This document shows, one piece after another, positions 1-8,700 of a stretch of DNA of 9,651 nucleotides. A model generated the notes under the pieces. The model saw only the letters and a program-made list of their open reading frames with translations, ran no database searches and had not been told where the DNA came from. The first letter of the stretch is position 1, and every line of letters begins with the position of its first letter. The stretch is taken from positions 1 through 9,651 of the forward strand of contig JAOZSG010000114.1 of NCBI GenBank assembly GCA_029939785.1. Direction: 5' to 3'. The DNA is from Fidelibacterota bacterium (GTDB taxonomy: Bacteria; Fidelibacterota; UBA2242; JAFGTP01). The translations under genes were made by a program, and so were the position numbers.

Positions 1-64
1 TAGCGGGCAATAATTTTCTTTTTCTGTTTATTAAATATGCACGTGAGTAGTTACCGATTTTATT

Positions 65-136
65 ATCCTGTTTATCATGTTCATCCTGTCAAAAATTTTT
101 CTTTCATTTTTTTATTACAGGTTTAACCTGTTCATA
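65..136. repeat. Short interspersed repeat with 9-nt units downstream of the operon
   Basis: Three consecutive 9-mers, ATCCTGTTT (65-73), ATCATGTTC (74-82) and ATCCTGTCA (83-91), are followed after an AT-rich gap by a related AACCTGTTCAT at 125-135. A small dyad, ACAGGTT-T-AACCTGT, occupies 117-131. The element begins 15 bases past the stop of the barrel gene. Repeats of the form ATCCTGTTnATCCTGTCAAAA are, from memory, widespread in intergenic DNA of FCB-group and other environmental bacteria. No gene is visible in 1-145. Confidence 0.6.
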
Positions 137-145
137 AAATTAAGT

Positions 146-1630
146 TTATTTCTTCATTTCTATTTTTAAACCAATAGATAATCCACTTCTATATAAATCA
201 GAATACGTATCGTCATAATCATTAAGAGAATTATATCTGATATTCAAAATCAGGCTTTTATTTTCATCATACCTGTAACGAATATCAGAACTTATCCATG
301 TACACATTTTATCAGAATTATAAAATTTTTCTTCCTGTTTAATAATCTGTTGATAATACCAGTCTTCTCTTTCAATAAAAGTTTCTGATTTATTAATTTG
401 TTTGATCTCTGTTCCGGTACGTAAATTTAATGAAAATTTATTTAAACTTAACATATCAAAACCAATTGAGCCACCAAATGTTGTTGATGGAAAATATTCA
501 AGTATTCCATTGAATTTATCAACTCTTTTTAAAAACTGTGAAGATCCAAATAAAGTGGGTGAAATTTGTATTCTATTATTTAAAGGAAAAACAAAGTTTA
601 TTCCAACTGCTAATTGTTCAATTTTATATTCAAATATTTCTATATCAATTTCAGGATGGATTGAATACTGGTTAATTTGCTTACCATAAGTAAAGAAATC
701 AATTTCACTTTTACCGATGAAAGGAAGTTTAATGTCGGCAGAAAAAAATAATTCGTCTGAGTCCATACTGCCTTGGTTAATTGGATATGCACCACCATCA
801 ACTATTTTTGCCCTGGCATTTTCATACTCGGCGATAAAATTGATTTCCTTGAACAAAACATTTGAAATTTTTCCATCGAATTGAAAAGAATTTCCTACAT
901 AATTCAATTCTCTTTCCAATGATGTTTCACCACGAAGTATCAATGGATTATCGAGTCCTCTGATTTTGATAAAAATTGGAGTTTTATCTTGTTCAAGTGA
1001 ATATTTGCTGGTTTTCATAATTTCCTGAATATCAAAATATGTATAGTTAAAGCCAATCTGAATATTATCAGTCAGAATATTTCCAACTCCAAGATTGAAC
1101 ACCTTATCACAATGCTTATTGATTGGTTTAGGAAAAACTTGCTTGAATTGCTCATCAACATTGTAAAATAACTGACTGCCTAAAAACAATCTGTTTTTAA
1201 TAATCTCATGAGTGTAACCAAGTTGCCAGTGAATTCCATTGAGTTTCATATCGCCAACCGAACTATCAGCCAATAAAAACGGAAAACCCTGATAAGGCTG
1301 ACGATTATGAATCCATTTCTTATTTACCAGATTTTGCTGATGAAAAGCTACGTATCCGGAAAATAATCCACGTTGGAATAATTTTTTTTCGCCTCTTGCA
1401 ATATAATTTATATTAAGACTTTCCTCTGGAATATAGGGTAATTTATAATCACCGGATTCTCGATCCATATCAATACCATAGGAATAATAATTTCCTGAAT
1501 AATTCTTAATCATCCATGCCGGATTGGATTGATTTGACGTAGAAATAGTTGTATAATCATTTGCAATATCATGGTTTTGAGCAACAACAAAACTAAAGAA
1601 ACAAAGTAGAAATATAATATTTTTTATCAT
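146..1630 (-). CDS. Outer-membrane beta-barrel protein, DUF6850-like
   Basis: This is a predicted outer-membrane barrel of 494 residues. The ATG at 1630 is chosen over one 24 bp upstream. It overlaps the TGA of the lipoprotein gene in ATGA, has GAGGAG five bases before it, and gives a clean signal peptide (MIKNIIFLLCFFSFVVAQ). The mature protein is rich in alternating aromatic and polar strands (NLGVGNILTDNIQIGFNYTYF, KSLILNIRYNSL, RSGLSIGLKIEMKK), as in porin-like barrels. The early segment NPAWMIKNYSGNYYSYGIDMD and a stretch around WIHNRQPYQGFPFLLADSSVGDM resemble the DUF6850 family, which I recall as encoded near DUF4876 proteins and TonB receptors; this is pattern recognition without a search. 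The mature chain has only two Cys (KHCDK and KMCTW). It is the last gene of the receptor operon, translationally coupled to the lipoprotein, so it probably works in the same complex. Function and substrate are unknown. Confidence 0.85.
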   Translation of the reverse strand: MIKNIIFLLCFFSFVVAQNHDIANDYTTISTSNQSNPAWMIKNYSGNYYSYGIDMDRESGDYKLPYIPEESLNINYIARGEKKLFQRGLFSGYVAFHQQNLVNKKWIHNRQPYQGFPFLLADSSVGDMKLNGIHWQLGYTHEIIKNRLFLGSQLFYNVDEQFKQVFPKPINKHCDKVFNLGVGNILTDNIQIGFNYTYFDIQEIMKTSKYSLEQDKTPIFIKIRGLDNPLILRGETSLERELNYVGNSFQFDGKISNVLFKEINFIAEYENARAKIVDGGAYPINQGSMDSDELFFSADIKLPFIGKSEIDFFTYGKQINQYSIHPEIDIEIFEYKIEQLAVGINFVFPLNNRIQISPTLFGSSQFLKRVDKFNGILEYFPSTTFGGSIGFDMLSLNKFSLNLRTGTEIKQINKSETFIEREDWYYQQIIKQEEKFYNSDKMCTWISSDIRYRYDENKSLILNIRYNSLNDYDDTYSDLYRSGLSIGLKIEMKK

Positions 1631-2949
1631 TCCTGCTCCTCTTCTAAAACCCATCCGGGAGTAGGAGTATCCAATATTTCAAAATCAATACTACTGTTGT
1701 TATTGTCCATCAAAATAATTCGTCCATCAACTATTCTGTCTATTTTTCTTTGAATAGATTTTCCTTGATAAGTTTCTAATCCGCCTGTTAGACCTGCATC
1801 AAGTGAAGGATCAAGTCTCTTGTAATCCACTTCTGTCAAATTATCACGGTATTCCACTGCGTCAAATATTGCTGATTTTGGCAATAATATTCGTTCAAAA
1901 TCATCATAACCAAATTCAAATGGATCATCTACTTTTAAAATCACAACAGCATTGTTCATTACAGAATAAAGAAAATCAATTCCATATTTATGATGTAATT
2001 GAATCATATCGGTAGCATCAGCATTTACATCACCCTTATTCGGCACAAAATATTCAAAATCAGCATCTGATAAATCAATACTACTTTTATTAAATTCAGA
2101 GTGATTTATAGCATCCTGAGCAACAATTTTGAATTCACCGGGAGCAAGTGGATAATCTTTGCCAGTTCCGGGAAACATATATGCATGAACTGCATGAATA
2201 AAGTCTTCTTCTTTAAATCCATATTCAACATCTGCGATAATCAGGCTATCAAGATAAATTGTATCATTTGAATTATTATAAAGTTCTGTGAATTGATCAT
2301 GAAAATAATAAGGAATCGGATTTGGTGGAGAGCCATTGTAATAAATCTCACTAAATACTAATTTCCCTAAAGTTGCTGGATAAATATATATTTCAATTGT
2401 ATCAGATTCACTTATTTGTATATTCTGAACCTGTCCGTTAAGCACTCGTTCCATAGATTGACCGGTAACCTGAAGAACCTCTTCTTCGGTTAATCTTTTC
2501 GTGACAGAAAAATTATAAATATCAGGTAGAATATTCTTCAAAACAGCATATCCGGCGTAATCACTTTGCTGTTCAAAAAAATTTTGATAAGAAATTGAGT
2601 TTGCAAAGACTTGTGCCTCATTAACAAAAACATCACCTGTTAATGATTCTGTAAATCCTGATGTATCTTTCACGATAATGTAATAATCAACTCGCATTGA
2701 TTCAGGAGGATTAACATTCTCTGTGCATGAAGAGTATCCGATAAGTAATATAGTAAATAATAATCCAATAGTAATTTTGATAGCTTCACAAAAAGTCAAT
2801 AATTTAACGCAAAGTCCGCGAAGGACGCAGAGTCTCGCAGAGGTAATATATTGTATTTTAAAAATATGCTCTCTGCGATCTTTGCGGTCTCTGCGTTGGA
2901 AAATACTTTTTACGATTTCATCAAATTTGATTTTTTTAAAATAAATCAT
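1627..2949 (-). CDS. DUF4876-type lipoprotein with lamin-tail-like core, start interrupted by a palindromic repeat
   Basis: This is a predicted outer-membrane or surface lipoprotein, 440 residues from the ATG at 2949. That ATG overlaps the receptor gene by 14 bp and has a weak GTGGGG ahead of it; an ATG 27 bp further upstream and a TTG at 2799 are alternatives. From 2949 the first 55 residues are odd: they include QRRDRKDRRE and SARLCVLRGLCV, which are translations of the two arms of a palindromic repeat (2806-2897). The export signal follows only then (IKITIGLLFTILLIGYSSC, lipid Cys near residue 75, with Tyr rather than Leu at -3). After it come an Ig-like segment (about 85-190) and a lamin-tail-like region (about 196-432): LVFSEIYYNGS, DQFTELYNNSNDTIYLDSL, LAPGEFKIVAQD, SAIFDAVEY, GKSIQRKI, DNNNSSIDFEI, TPTPGW. 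From memory this matches DUF4876 proteins encoded beside TonB receptors in Bacteroidota. The body of the gene is sound; the true start is uncertain. It may serve as a surface partner of the receptor, by inference from context. Confidence 0.85.
   Translation of the reverse strand: MIYFKKIKFDEIVKSIFQRRDRKDRREHIFKIQYITSARLCVLRGLCVKLLTFCEAIKITIGLLFTILLIGYSSCTENVNPPESMRVDYYIIVKDTSGFTESLTGDVFVNEAQVFANSISYQNFFEQQSDYAGYAVLKNILPDIYNFSVTKRLTEEEVLQVTGQSMERVLNGQVQNIQISESDTIEIYIYPATLGKLVFSEIYYNGSPPNPIPYYFHDQFTELYNNSNDTIYLDSLIIADVEYGFKEEDFIHAVHAYMFPGTGKDYPLAPGEFKIVAQDAINHSEFNKSSIDLSDADFEYFVPNKGDVNADATDMIQLHHKYGIDFLYSVMNNAVVILKVDDPFEFGYDDFERILLPKSAIFDAVEYRDNLTEVDYKRLDPSLDAGLTGGLETYQGKSIQRKIDRIVDGRIILMDNNNSSIDFEILDTPTPGWVLEEEQE
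1636..1641 (-). promoter_or_regulatory. Shine-Dalgarno site of the barrel gene inside the lipoprotein gene
   Basis: GAGGAG on the minus strand, within the Glu codons at the end of the lipoprotein gene, sits five bases before the ATG at 1630. With the ATGA stop/start overlap it indicates translational coupling and fixes the barrel start. Confidence 0.65.
2806..2897. repeat. Palindromic interspersed repeat with 9-nt units
   Basis: Two 27-base arms (2806-2832 and the reverse complement of 2871-2897) match at 22 of 27 positions and flank an AT-rich 38-base loop. Each arm is a run of 9-nt units: CGCAGAGAC, CGCAAAGAT, CGCAGAGAG in one; CGCAAAGTC, CGCGAAGGA, CGCAGAGTC in the other. The arms are clearly GC-richer than the surrounding DNA. 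A further inverted pair, AAAAAGT (2790-2796) and ACTTTTT (2905-2911), lies just outside. The element covers the start region of the lipoprotein gene, and that reading frame stays open through it. Similar CGCAGAG/CGCAAAG arrays are, from memory, common interspersed repeats in environmental bacterial genomes. They resemble Rickettsia palindromic elements in being tolerated in frame. Confidence 0.8.
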
Positions 2950-5653
2950 TAAGAACCCCACTAAATTCAATACCAAAAAATAGTTCAGGATTTAAACGTG
3001 AATAGGATTTTGTTCCTGGTGACACTCTCTGCCTTCTATATAAAGGATGATTATTAAAAAAATTATTGACAAAAAACGATACTTCTGAACCTTTGGTCAA
3101 TGATTTACTAACCCTCAAGTTAAAGAGCCAGCTTGTTTTATTTTCATCTATTCCCCAATATTCAGGATATATTCGTTTGTATGCAGAATTCATATCGCCG
3201 GTTCTTTGATTTTCATCAAACAAGATTTTTTCACCCTGATCATTGAAGTAACCAATAGCAAGCGAGTCCTGATATCCTAAATATCTATCTTTATCAAAAA
3301 CTACCTGCTGACATTCCAATGTTATCCAGGTTCCAAGTTCCTTGATTTTAAATTCCATACGATAATTTATTAATAAGTTTTCAGATTCAATGTCAACAGG
3401 ATTCCAAAATGGCATTATCCTTTTCCCAAGTTCATTATCCATTAATTCAGCATTACTATAATCATAAGAATTATTAAGTGATCTGGTCTTGTTGTATGCC
3501 GCCTCTATTCTGAATTTCATTGCAAGAGGTGTTAACGGTTTAGTCTGTATAGATAACTCTATGCCTTCAGACCTGGTTTTATGAGAATTATCAAAAATTG
3601 AATAAATTGTGGAAACTGAATCATAAATCGTTTTTTGTGTCATATCCGGTTGATCAGGTTTCCAGCCGGGATAATCATATTTATATAGAAAAATCGGTCT
3701 CACAAGAGAACGGGCAAAACCATTATCTGTATCATTTATATAGCCGGTTAATGAAAATCCAATTTTACCTATTTTCTGATGAAAACTGATCTCTCTCTTG
3801 GTTTGTTTGGAGCCTTTCAGATTCTTGTTTTCTTTGTCAAATATATGAGTGGAAACAACAGCCAACCGTAATGAATCCACTTCAGAATAGCGATTTATAT
3901 CAGCAATATCATAGTAAAGCGGATTAGGGTATAACATACTAAGGGGTGGTGCTTTGGATGTTGTACCATAACCCAACCGGATTTGGGAATTATCAGAAGT
4001 ATAAACCAACATATTAATACGAGGATTAAAAAAACTTCCATGATCTTTTGAAAATAGACCGGAATTTTTACCATAAGATTCAAGACGAAAACCAAGACTG
4101 ATCTGGAATTGTTTCCAGAGTTCTCCTCTGATTTTATTTTCGAGATAAAAACTGGAAATAATTAATGATGGAATATCGTCATAAGGTCTCGGACGATCAC
4201 GAAAAGCAGAACTTATTGATGGTGGTGTCAAAGGATCAAAGATACGTCCCTGCCCATTGTTGGATTCCATTCGAAAAGTTAAACCACTTGTAATATTATT
4301 CTGAATATTTGATATTAATAACGAATTAGTATATTCCATATTGAAATATTGATTTATCGCCTCACCTTTTACCCATAATCGGGAAGTATCAGTCTGAAAA
4401 AAAGACCCTTCCTGAACACCTTCAGTCATCCTATCAGTAATATAAGTATTGTCACTGGTGATCAGTTTTTTACTATAAGAATTTTGACGATTATAATTAA
4501 TAGAATATACTACCTCCATCTTTTGCGTCGGTGTTAATATGTAAGTTCCATTATGGTTATATCGAATAATAAAATCCCTGTTATATTTTTCCGAAAGAAG
4601 TAAATCACCTTTTCTTAAACCTTGCTCATCAAAGGTTCTGGTAAAATATATGCGATTTTTCATAGTATATAAATTTTCAAAAAGATATGCAGTATGTGAC
4701 AACTGTGTGGCAATTCTGGAGTAATCATAGTCATCAATTCTGATATCCCTGACACTATTAGCATAATTAAAATTATAATTTAAATATTGATTAAATAACT
4801 TGATTCCACCATTAAGATTGAATTCTTTGTTGCGTAAATTGTATTTGTATTTGAATCTTTGATCAAGACTGGTGGATTTTGTTTCCACTTTGATTATTCC
4901 GGAAGTAAGGTCACCATATTTAGCTGAAGGAATTCCACGAATGACTTCAATTTTTTCAATATTATCTGCTGGAATTCGTCGTAGATCAATTCCTTCGTTT
5001 GTTGTAGTTCTGTCGATTGTTCCGGTATTAACCTTTGCATCCAATTGCATATTTGCATTATTGGATATAGGAATATTATCAATAATAATTTGAGTTCCCA
5101 TAGAAGCATTATCATCAGATATTGAACTTGTTGTGCTTTGTCGTAAACTCACCTGTTTTTTATCCTGTAATCCAGGATTTTCAAATCTTTGTCCTGGGAC
5201 AAGTTTCAGCACATCACTTAGGCTGGATGCTTGAATATGGTCAATTTCACCGGCAGAAATAGTTGTTTTTGTTTCAGCATCATTTGTTAGTAATTTTTTG
5301 TCAGCATAGACTTTAATACCACCAATTTTAAAATATTTGATTTCAAGTTGGTAATTATTTAGAGTTTCTTTTCCTGAATAGAAACTAATCGATTCTTCTA
5401 TTTTGTTATACCCAATATGAGAAATAAAAACTGTAAATACACCTGCCGGAGTTTTTATATAAAAATTACCAAATTCATCAGTAGCAGCACCTACTAAATT
5501 TTCTTTGAGCATTACATTCACACCTACTAATGGCTCACCATTGATATCTGTAATTTTACCGTGGAATGTTGCCAAAGAGGATGCATGTATTGTACAAGTA
5601 AACATTATACCAATAGATATTAACACTAATATTTTAATTATTAATTTTTTCAT
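2936..5653 (-). CDS. TonB-dependent outer-membrane receptor with carboxypeptidase-like regulatory domain
   Basis: This is a 905-residue outer-membrane transporter that would import a ligand using TonB/ExbBD energy. The frame can be extended to a TTG at 5674, but the ATG at 5653 is chosen because the product then begins MKKLIIKILVL, a typical signal peptide ending near TIHA (about residue 23). Residues 28-108 are a CarboxypepD_reg-like Ig domain (GKITDINGEPLVGVNVML, TDEFGNFYI, ISHIGY), the usual N-terminal extension in Bacteroidota receptors. Residues 125-258 are the plug (SLSDVLKLVPG, IIIDNIPISNNANMQ, IEKIEVIRGIPSAKYGDLTSG). The remaining 645 or so residues are beta-barrel, ending in a terminal Phe as outer-membrane proteins often do. 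No clear Shine-Dalgarno sequence precedes the start. It is the first gene of an operon, and its end overlaps the lipoprotein gene by 14 bp. No SusD homologue follows, so it is not a standard SusC/SusD pair. The family call is firm; the substrate is unknown. Confidence 0.95.
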   Translation of the reverse strand: MKKLIIKILVLISIGIMFTCTIHASSLATFHGKITDINGEPLVGVNVMLKENLVGAATDEFGNFYIKTPAGVFTVFISHIGYNKIEESISFYSGKETLNNYQLEIKYFKIGGIKVYADKKLLTNDAETKTTISAGEIDHIQASSLSDVLKLVPGQRFENPGLQDKKQVSLRQSTTSSISDDNASMGTQIIIDNIPISNNANMQLDAKVNTGTIDRTTTNEGIDLRRIPADNIEKIEVIRGIPSAKYGDLTSGIIKVETKSTSLDQRFKYKYNLRNKEFNLNGGIKLFNQYLNYNFNYANSVRDIRIDDYDYSRIATQLSHTAYLFENLYTMKNRIYFTRTFDEQGLRKGDLLLSEKYNRDFIIRYNHNGTYILTPTQKMEVVYSINYNRQNSYSKKLITSDNTYITDRMTEGVQEGSFFQTDTSRLWVKGEAINQYFNMEYTNSLLISNIQNNITSGLTFRMESNNGQGRIFDPLTPPSISSAFRDRPRPYDDIPSLIISSFYLENKIRGELWKQFQISLGFRLESYGKNSGLFSKDHGSFFNPRINMLVYTSDNSQIRLGYGTTSKAPPLSMLYPNPLYYDIADINRYSEVDSLRLAVVSTHIFDKENKNLKGSKQTKREISFHQKIGKIGFSLTGYINDTDNGFARSLVRPIFLYKYDYPGWKPDQPDMTQKTIYDSVSTIYSIFDNSHKTRSEGIELSIQTKPLTPLAMKFRIEAAYNKTRSLNNSYDYSNAELMDNELGKRIMPFWNPVDIESENLLINYRMEFKIKELGTWITLECQQVVFDKDRYLGYQDSLAIGYFNDQGEKILFDENQRTGDMNSAYKRIYPEYWGIDENKTSWLFNLRVSKSLTKGSEVSFFVNNFFNNHPLYRRQRVSPGTKSYSRLNPELFFGIEFSGVLNDLF

Positions 5654-5689
5654 ATTTTGAAATATATTGTTCAAGCAATTTGGGAAAGT

Positions 5690-5695
5690 ATTATA
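5690..5695 (-). promoter_or_regulatory. Candidate -10 box (TATAAT) of the receptor operon
   Basis: A perfect TATAAT reads on the minus strand at the far edge of the hairpin, 36 bases before the receptor ATG. Transcription would start near 5683 and leave a leader of about 30 nt. The -35 region would fall within the hairpin, where no good TTGACA match exists at 16-18 bp (TTGCCG occurs only at 20 bp). It is plausible because the operon needs a promoter downstream of the terminator and this is the only gap. Such hexamers also arise by chance in AT-rich DNA. Confidence 0.4.
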
Positions 5696-5732
5696 CTACA
5701 AAGTTGCCGACTAATCGGCAACTTTGTAGTAT
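5693..5732 (-). terminator. Perfect 18-bp hairpin, probable intrinsic terminator of the propeller gene
   Basis: Two exactly complementary 18-base arms (5693-5710 and 5715-5732) flank a CTAA loop, with the GC-rich part (TTGCCGA/TCGGCAA) next to the loop. It begins 11 bases after the stop of the 1274-residue gene, the expected place for a terminator. The T-run (ATTTTTAAAA) lies on the plus-strand side; on the minus strand the hairpin is followed by AATACTTTCCC, a poor U-tract. It may therefore act as a weak or factor-assisted terminator, a 3' stabiliser, or a bidirectional element. The hairpin itself is certain; its role is inferred. Confidence 0.75.
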
Positions 5733-5743
5733 TTTTAAAATAA

Positions 5744-8700
5744 CTATTTTAGTAAGGTCATTTTTTTAATTGATAAAAAATTACCTGCCTGCATTTTGTA
5801 AATATATACGCCACTGGCAAAATGTGAAGCATCAAGATTTACATCATAACGTCCTGCCTGCATATAATTATTTACGATTTCAGAAACTTTTTGTCCCTGA
5901 AGGTTGTAAACAATCAAAGTAACATTTGACGCTTTTGGAAGATCAAATGATATACTTGTAGTCGGGTTAAATGGATTTGGATAGTTTTGACTTAATGCAA
6001 AAGTTGTTGGTAATCCATTTTCATCATCTATTGCAGTAATGCCATTATTATTTGCGGCATTTGGTGATGGAGTCATTGTAATCCAATTATTTGCACCATC
6101 TTCATACCTACCATAGGAAATATCGGCAGTCTGTTCAGTATATGATAAAGAATCAACAAAAGTTGTATCACTACCAATTACCTGAACCAAACCGATTTGT
6201 TCACCATTGCCACTGAGTTTAATCTTTAAATGTAATACACCCTGATCTTCTTCCTTATCAGCCCATAATAACAAAAAACCACCGGGTTGAATTGTAGTTT
6301 CTTCTGAGTTTGTTACAGGAATCTGCCATAATGTTGGATCTGTAAGATCATCAGTCACATAAAGACCACCAACATTAATTGCAACATCACCTTTATTATA
6401 CAATTCTATAAAATCATCATATTCTCCATTTTCATCAGTACATGCAGCATCATTACTGGCGAGAAATTCATTGATAACAATATCAGTAATTGGTGTTGGA
6501 TTTTCAGTAACAGTGAAATTATCAAATAATATAGATGATACACCACCATTATATTTATAAATTCCAGGATACCCTGCTGTTAAAAAAGGATCTTCATCTA
6601 CATACGGGCAACCGGGCATAAGTTGATTATCGATATATACCCAGAATTGATTTCCTTCGACAGTTACTTTGAAATTATGCCATCCTGTTTCAAGAGCATC
6701 AAAATCTACTCCGGGATTCCATGCCGCACTAATATGCCAACTCGCACCATCATAGCCCTGTAACTTGATCTGACCATTGTTTGAAGAGGAAGAGTTACGA
6801 TACACTAATCTGTAATAAGCTAAATCTGAATGTGCCATTTTTATACCAAGACCAGCATAGAGTGGAGCACTCGCATCAGCAGGACCAATAATATGGATAT
6901 CACTTGAAACAGTATAATCTTCTGCTACCACATCACTTATATGTGCTAATCCAGTATAACCGGAATCAGTAAATACTCCTACATGACTTCCCCACGCACT
7001 AGATGAAGAGTCGGCAATATCAAGAGATACTGCTCCGGACCAAGTATTAAAAGTCCATTCCTGATCAAAAGTACCATCTGTGAATGCTTCTACCAAAGGT
7101 AATGTTGGAGTCATATCTACAAAATGTTCAGCAATTGTACCACGTAAACTATAAGTAGTATATTGATCACAAACAGCAATCAGTTTTATCCAACCTGTTG
7201 GAGGAGTTGCCCAACCGTCAAGATCAGATTCTTTATCAATATAGATATAGCTTGTATCCAAACCGCTTACAATATCAACACTACCATTTTTACCATCAGC
7301 AGGCCATTGTGAAGCATCTAATAATTTAACCGGTTCAACACATACCAGCATTGCTTCATAATCTTCACCAAGTTCAGAGAGTTTTACAGGAGTTGGTACA
7401 ACAACATTACCAGTACTGACAACACTTACAGCAGATGCATCGTCAATCTGAATTTGTGATAATCCAGCATATTGTGAAAGTGTTCCGATAATTTCAATTT
7501 CATCACCAATATTCAATTCTACGCCAACACTGCCTGAATATAAAACGATTCCGGCAGTTTCATCCTGTAGAAAATATTGTGAATTATAGCCATAGTTCGG
7601 ACTTGTAACAACACCTTTTATTTTTATTTCCTGATCAATCAAATCAAGAGCACCATCTTCATCAGCATCTATTTTAGCATCAGCAATTGTCATCAAAGTA
7701 GGTTCATTAGAAAGATTGAGTGATAATACAGTTCCACCCTTACCTACAACCCAAAGTTTATCATTAGCGAATTTAACTTTGTGCAAAGTCTCTTCAGTAT
7801 TACTGACTTCAACAGTCCAGTTAAGTCCTGCATCTTCTGATTTGTAGATTTTTCCGGCTTCACCTACAACATATACCAGAGAATCAGTTACAAATTCTAC
7901 ATCATAGAAATCATCACCATCAGGTTCTGTAAATACATCAGCAATAGTTGCAAGAGAATTAACATCAGCTCTGTATATTTTACCTTTTGATGTCGGAATT
8001 AAAACTACATTATTACGAACTTTTACTGCACGCATTGAATTGGAACCAACATCAATAATCAATGAATCCGTTACAACTGCATCACCATCAAACACACCAT
8101 AACATATTTTTCCACTTGCTGCTGAAGTAATTACAGTATTTTCGTCCAATGCAAAAATATCATAAACAGTACTGCTATTAATTTTTGTATCTGTCCAGGT
8201 ATTTCCACCATCTGATGATTTCATTACATATCCTGATGAACCACCTGCAAAAATTACATCACTATTATATACATGCATTGCATTGATAGTTTTTGATTCC
8301 GTTGCCATTGTATTGTTAATCTGGTTATAAGTTGTACCACCGTCTATTGTTTTTAACAGAGTTCCGCTTCCACCACCGATAAAACCAGTATTGGCATCCA
8401 CAAATTCACATTCATACAGATTTGTCAATGATTTTGTTGCTAAATTACTTGGGTATGAAAAAGTATTTCCACCATCTTCACTAATAGATATTTCACCACC
8501 ACCCCAGGCTGATAAAACTACTTTGTTTTCATCCGGTAGTCCGATTCCCCAAAAACTCATTGCAGGCCAATCATTTATTTCAGTCCATGTACTACCACCA
8601 TCAGTAGTTTGTTTCCAATTTCCATATGACTGAACCACAAAACCATTATTTGCATCGGTAAATTCCAATATATCAAAACCTTGTCCTGATCCTGTTAATA

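Noticed and set aside
117..131. Small dyad ACAGGTT-T-AACCTGT after the barrel gene as an intrinsic terminator
   Set aside because: The stem is only about six pairs and is followed on the minus strand by an A-rich run instead of a U-tract; it fits better as part of the short repeat.
402..689. Plus-strand open frame of 95 codons
   Set aside because: It lies entirely inside the barrel gene on the other strand, has no signal or domain, and no ribosome site was seen; it is a shadow frame.
2806..2897. CRISPR array or insertion-sequence end
   Set aside because: There are only two inverted arms of 9-nt units, no regular unique spacers, no transposase and no target duplication.
2723..2944. Plus-strand open frame of 73 codons with SLRSLRSLRW
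   Set aside because: Its distinctive residues are the translation of the palindromic repeat read on the other strand; no independent evidence for a gene.
2936..2976. Frameshift or assembly error at the receptor-lipoprotein junction
   Set aside because: Both frames are intact to their natural ends and the overlap is typical of coupled genes; the unusual N-terminus is explained by the repeat.
4872..5115. Overlapping open frames on both strands inside the receptor plug region
   Set aside because: The plug motifs in the receptor frame are strong and continuous; the other frames have no recognisable features.
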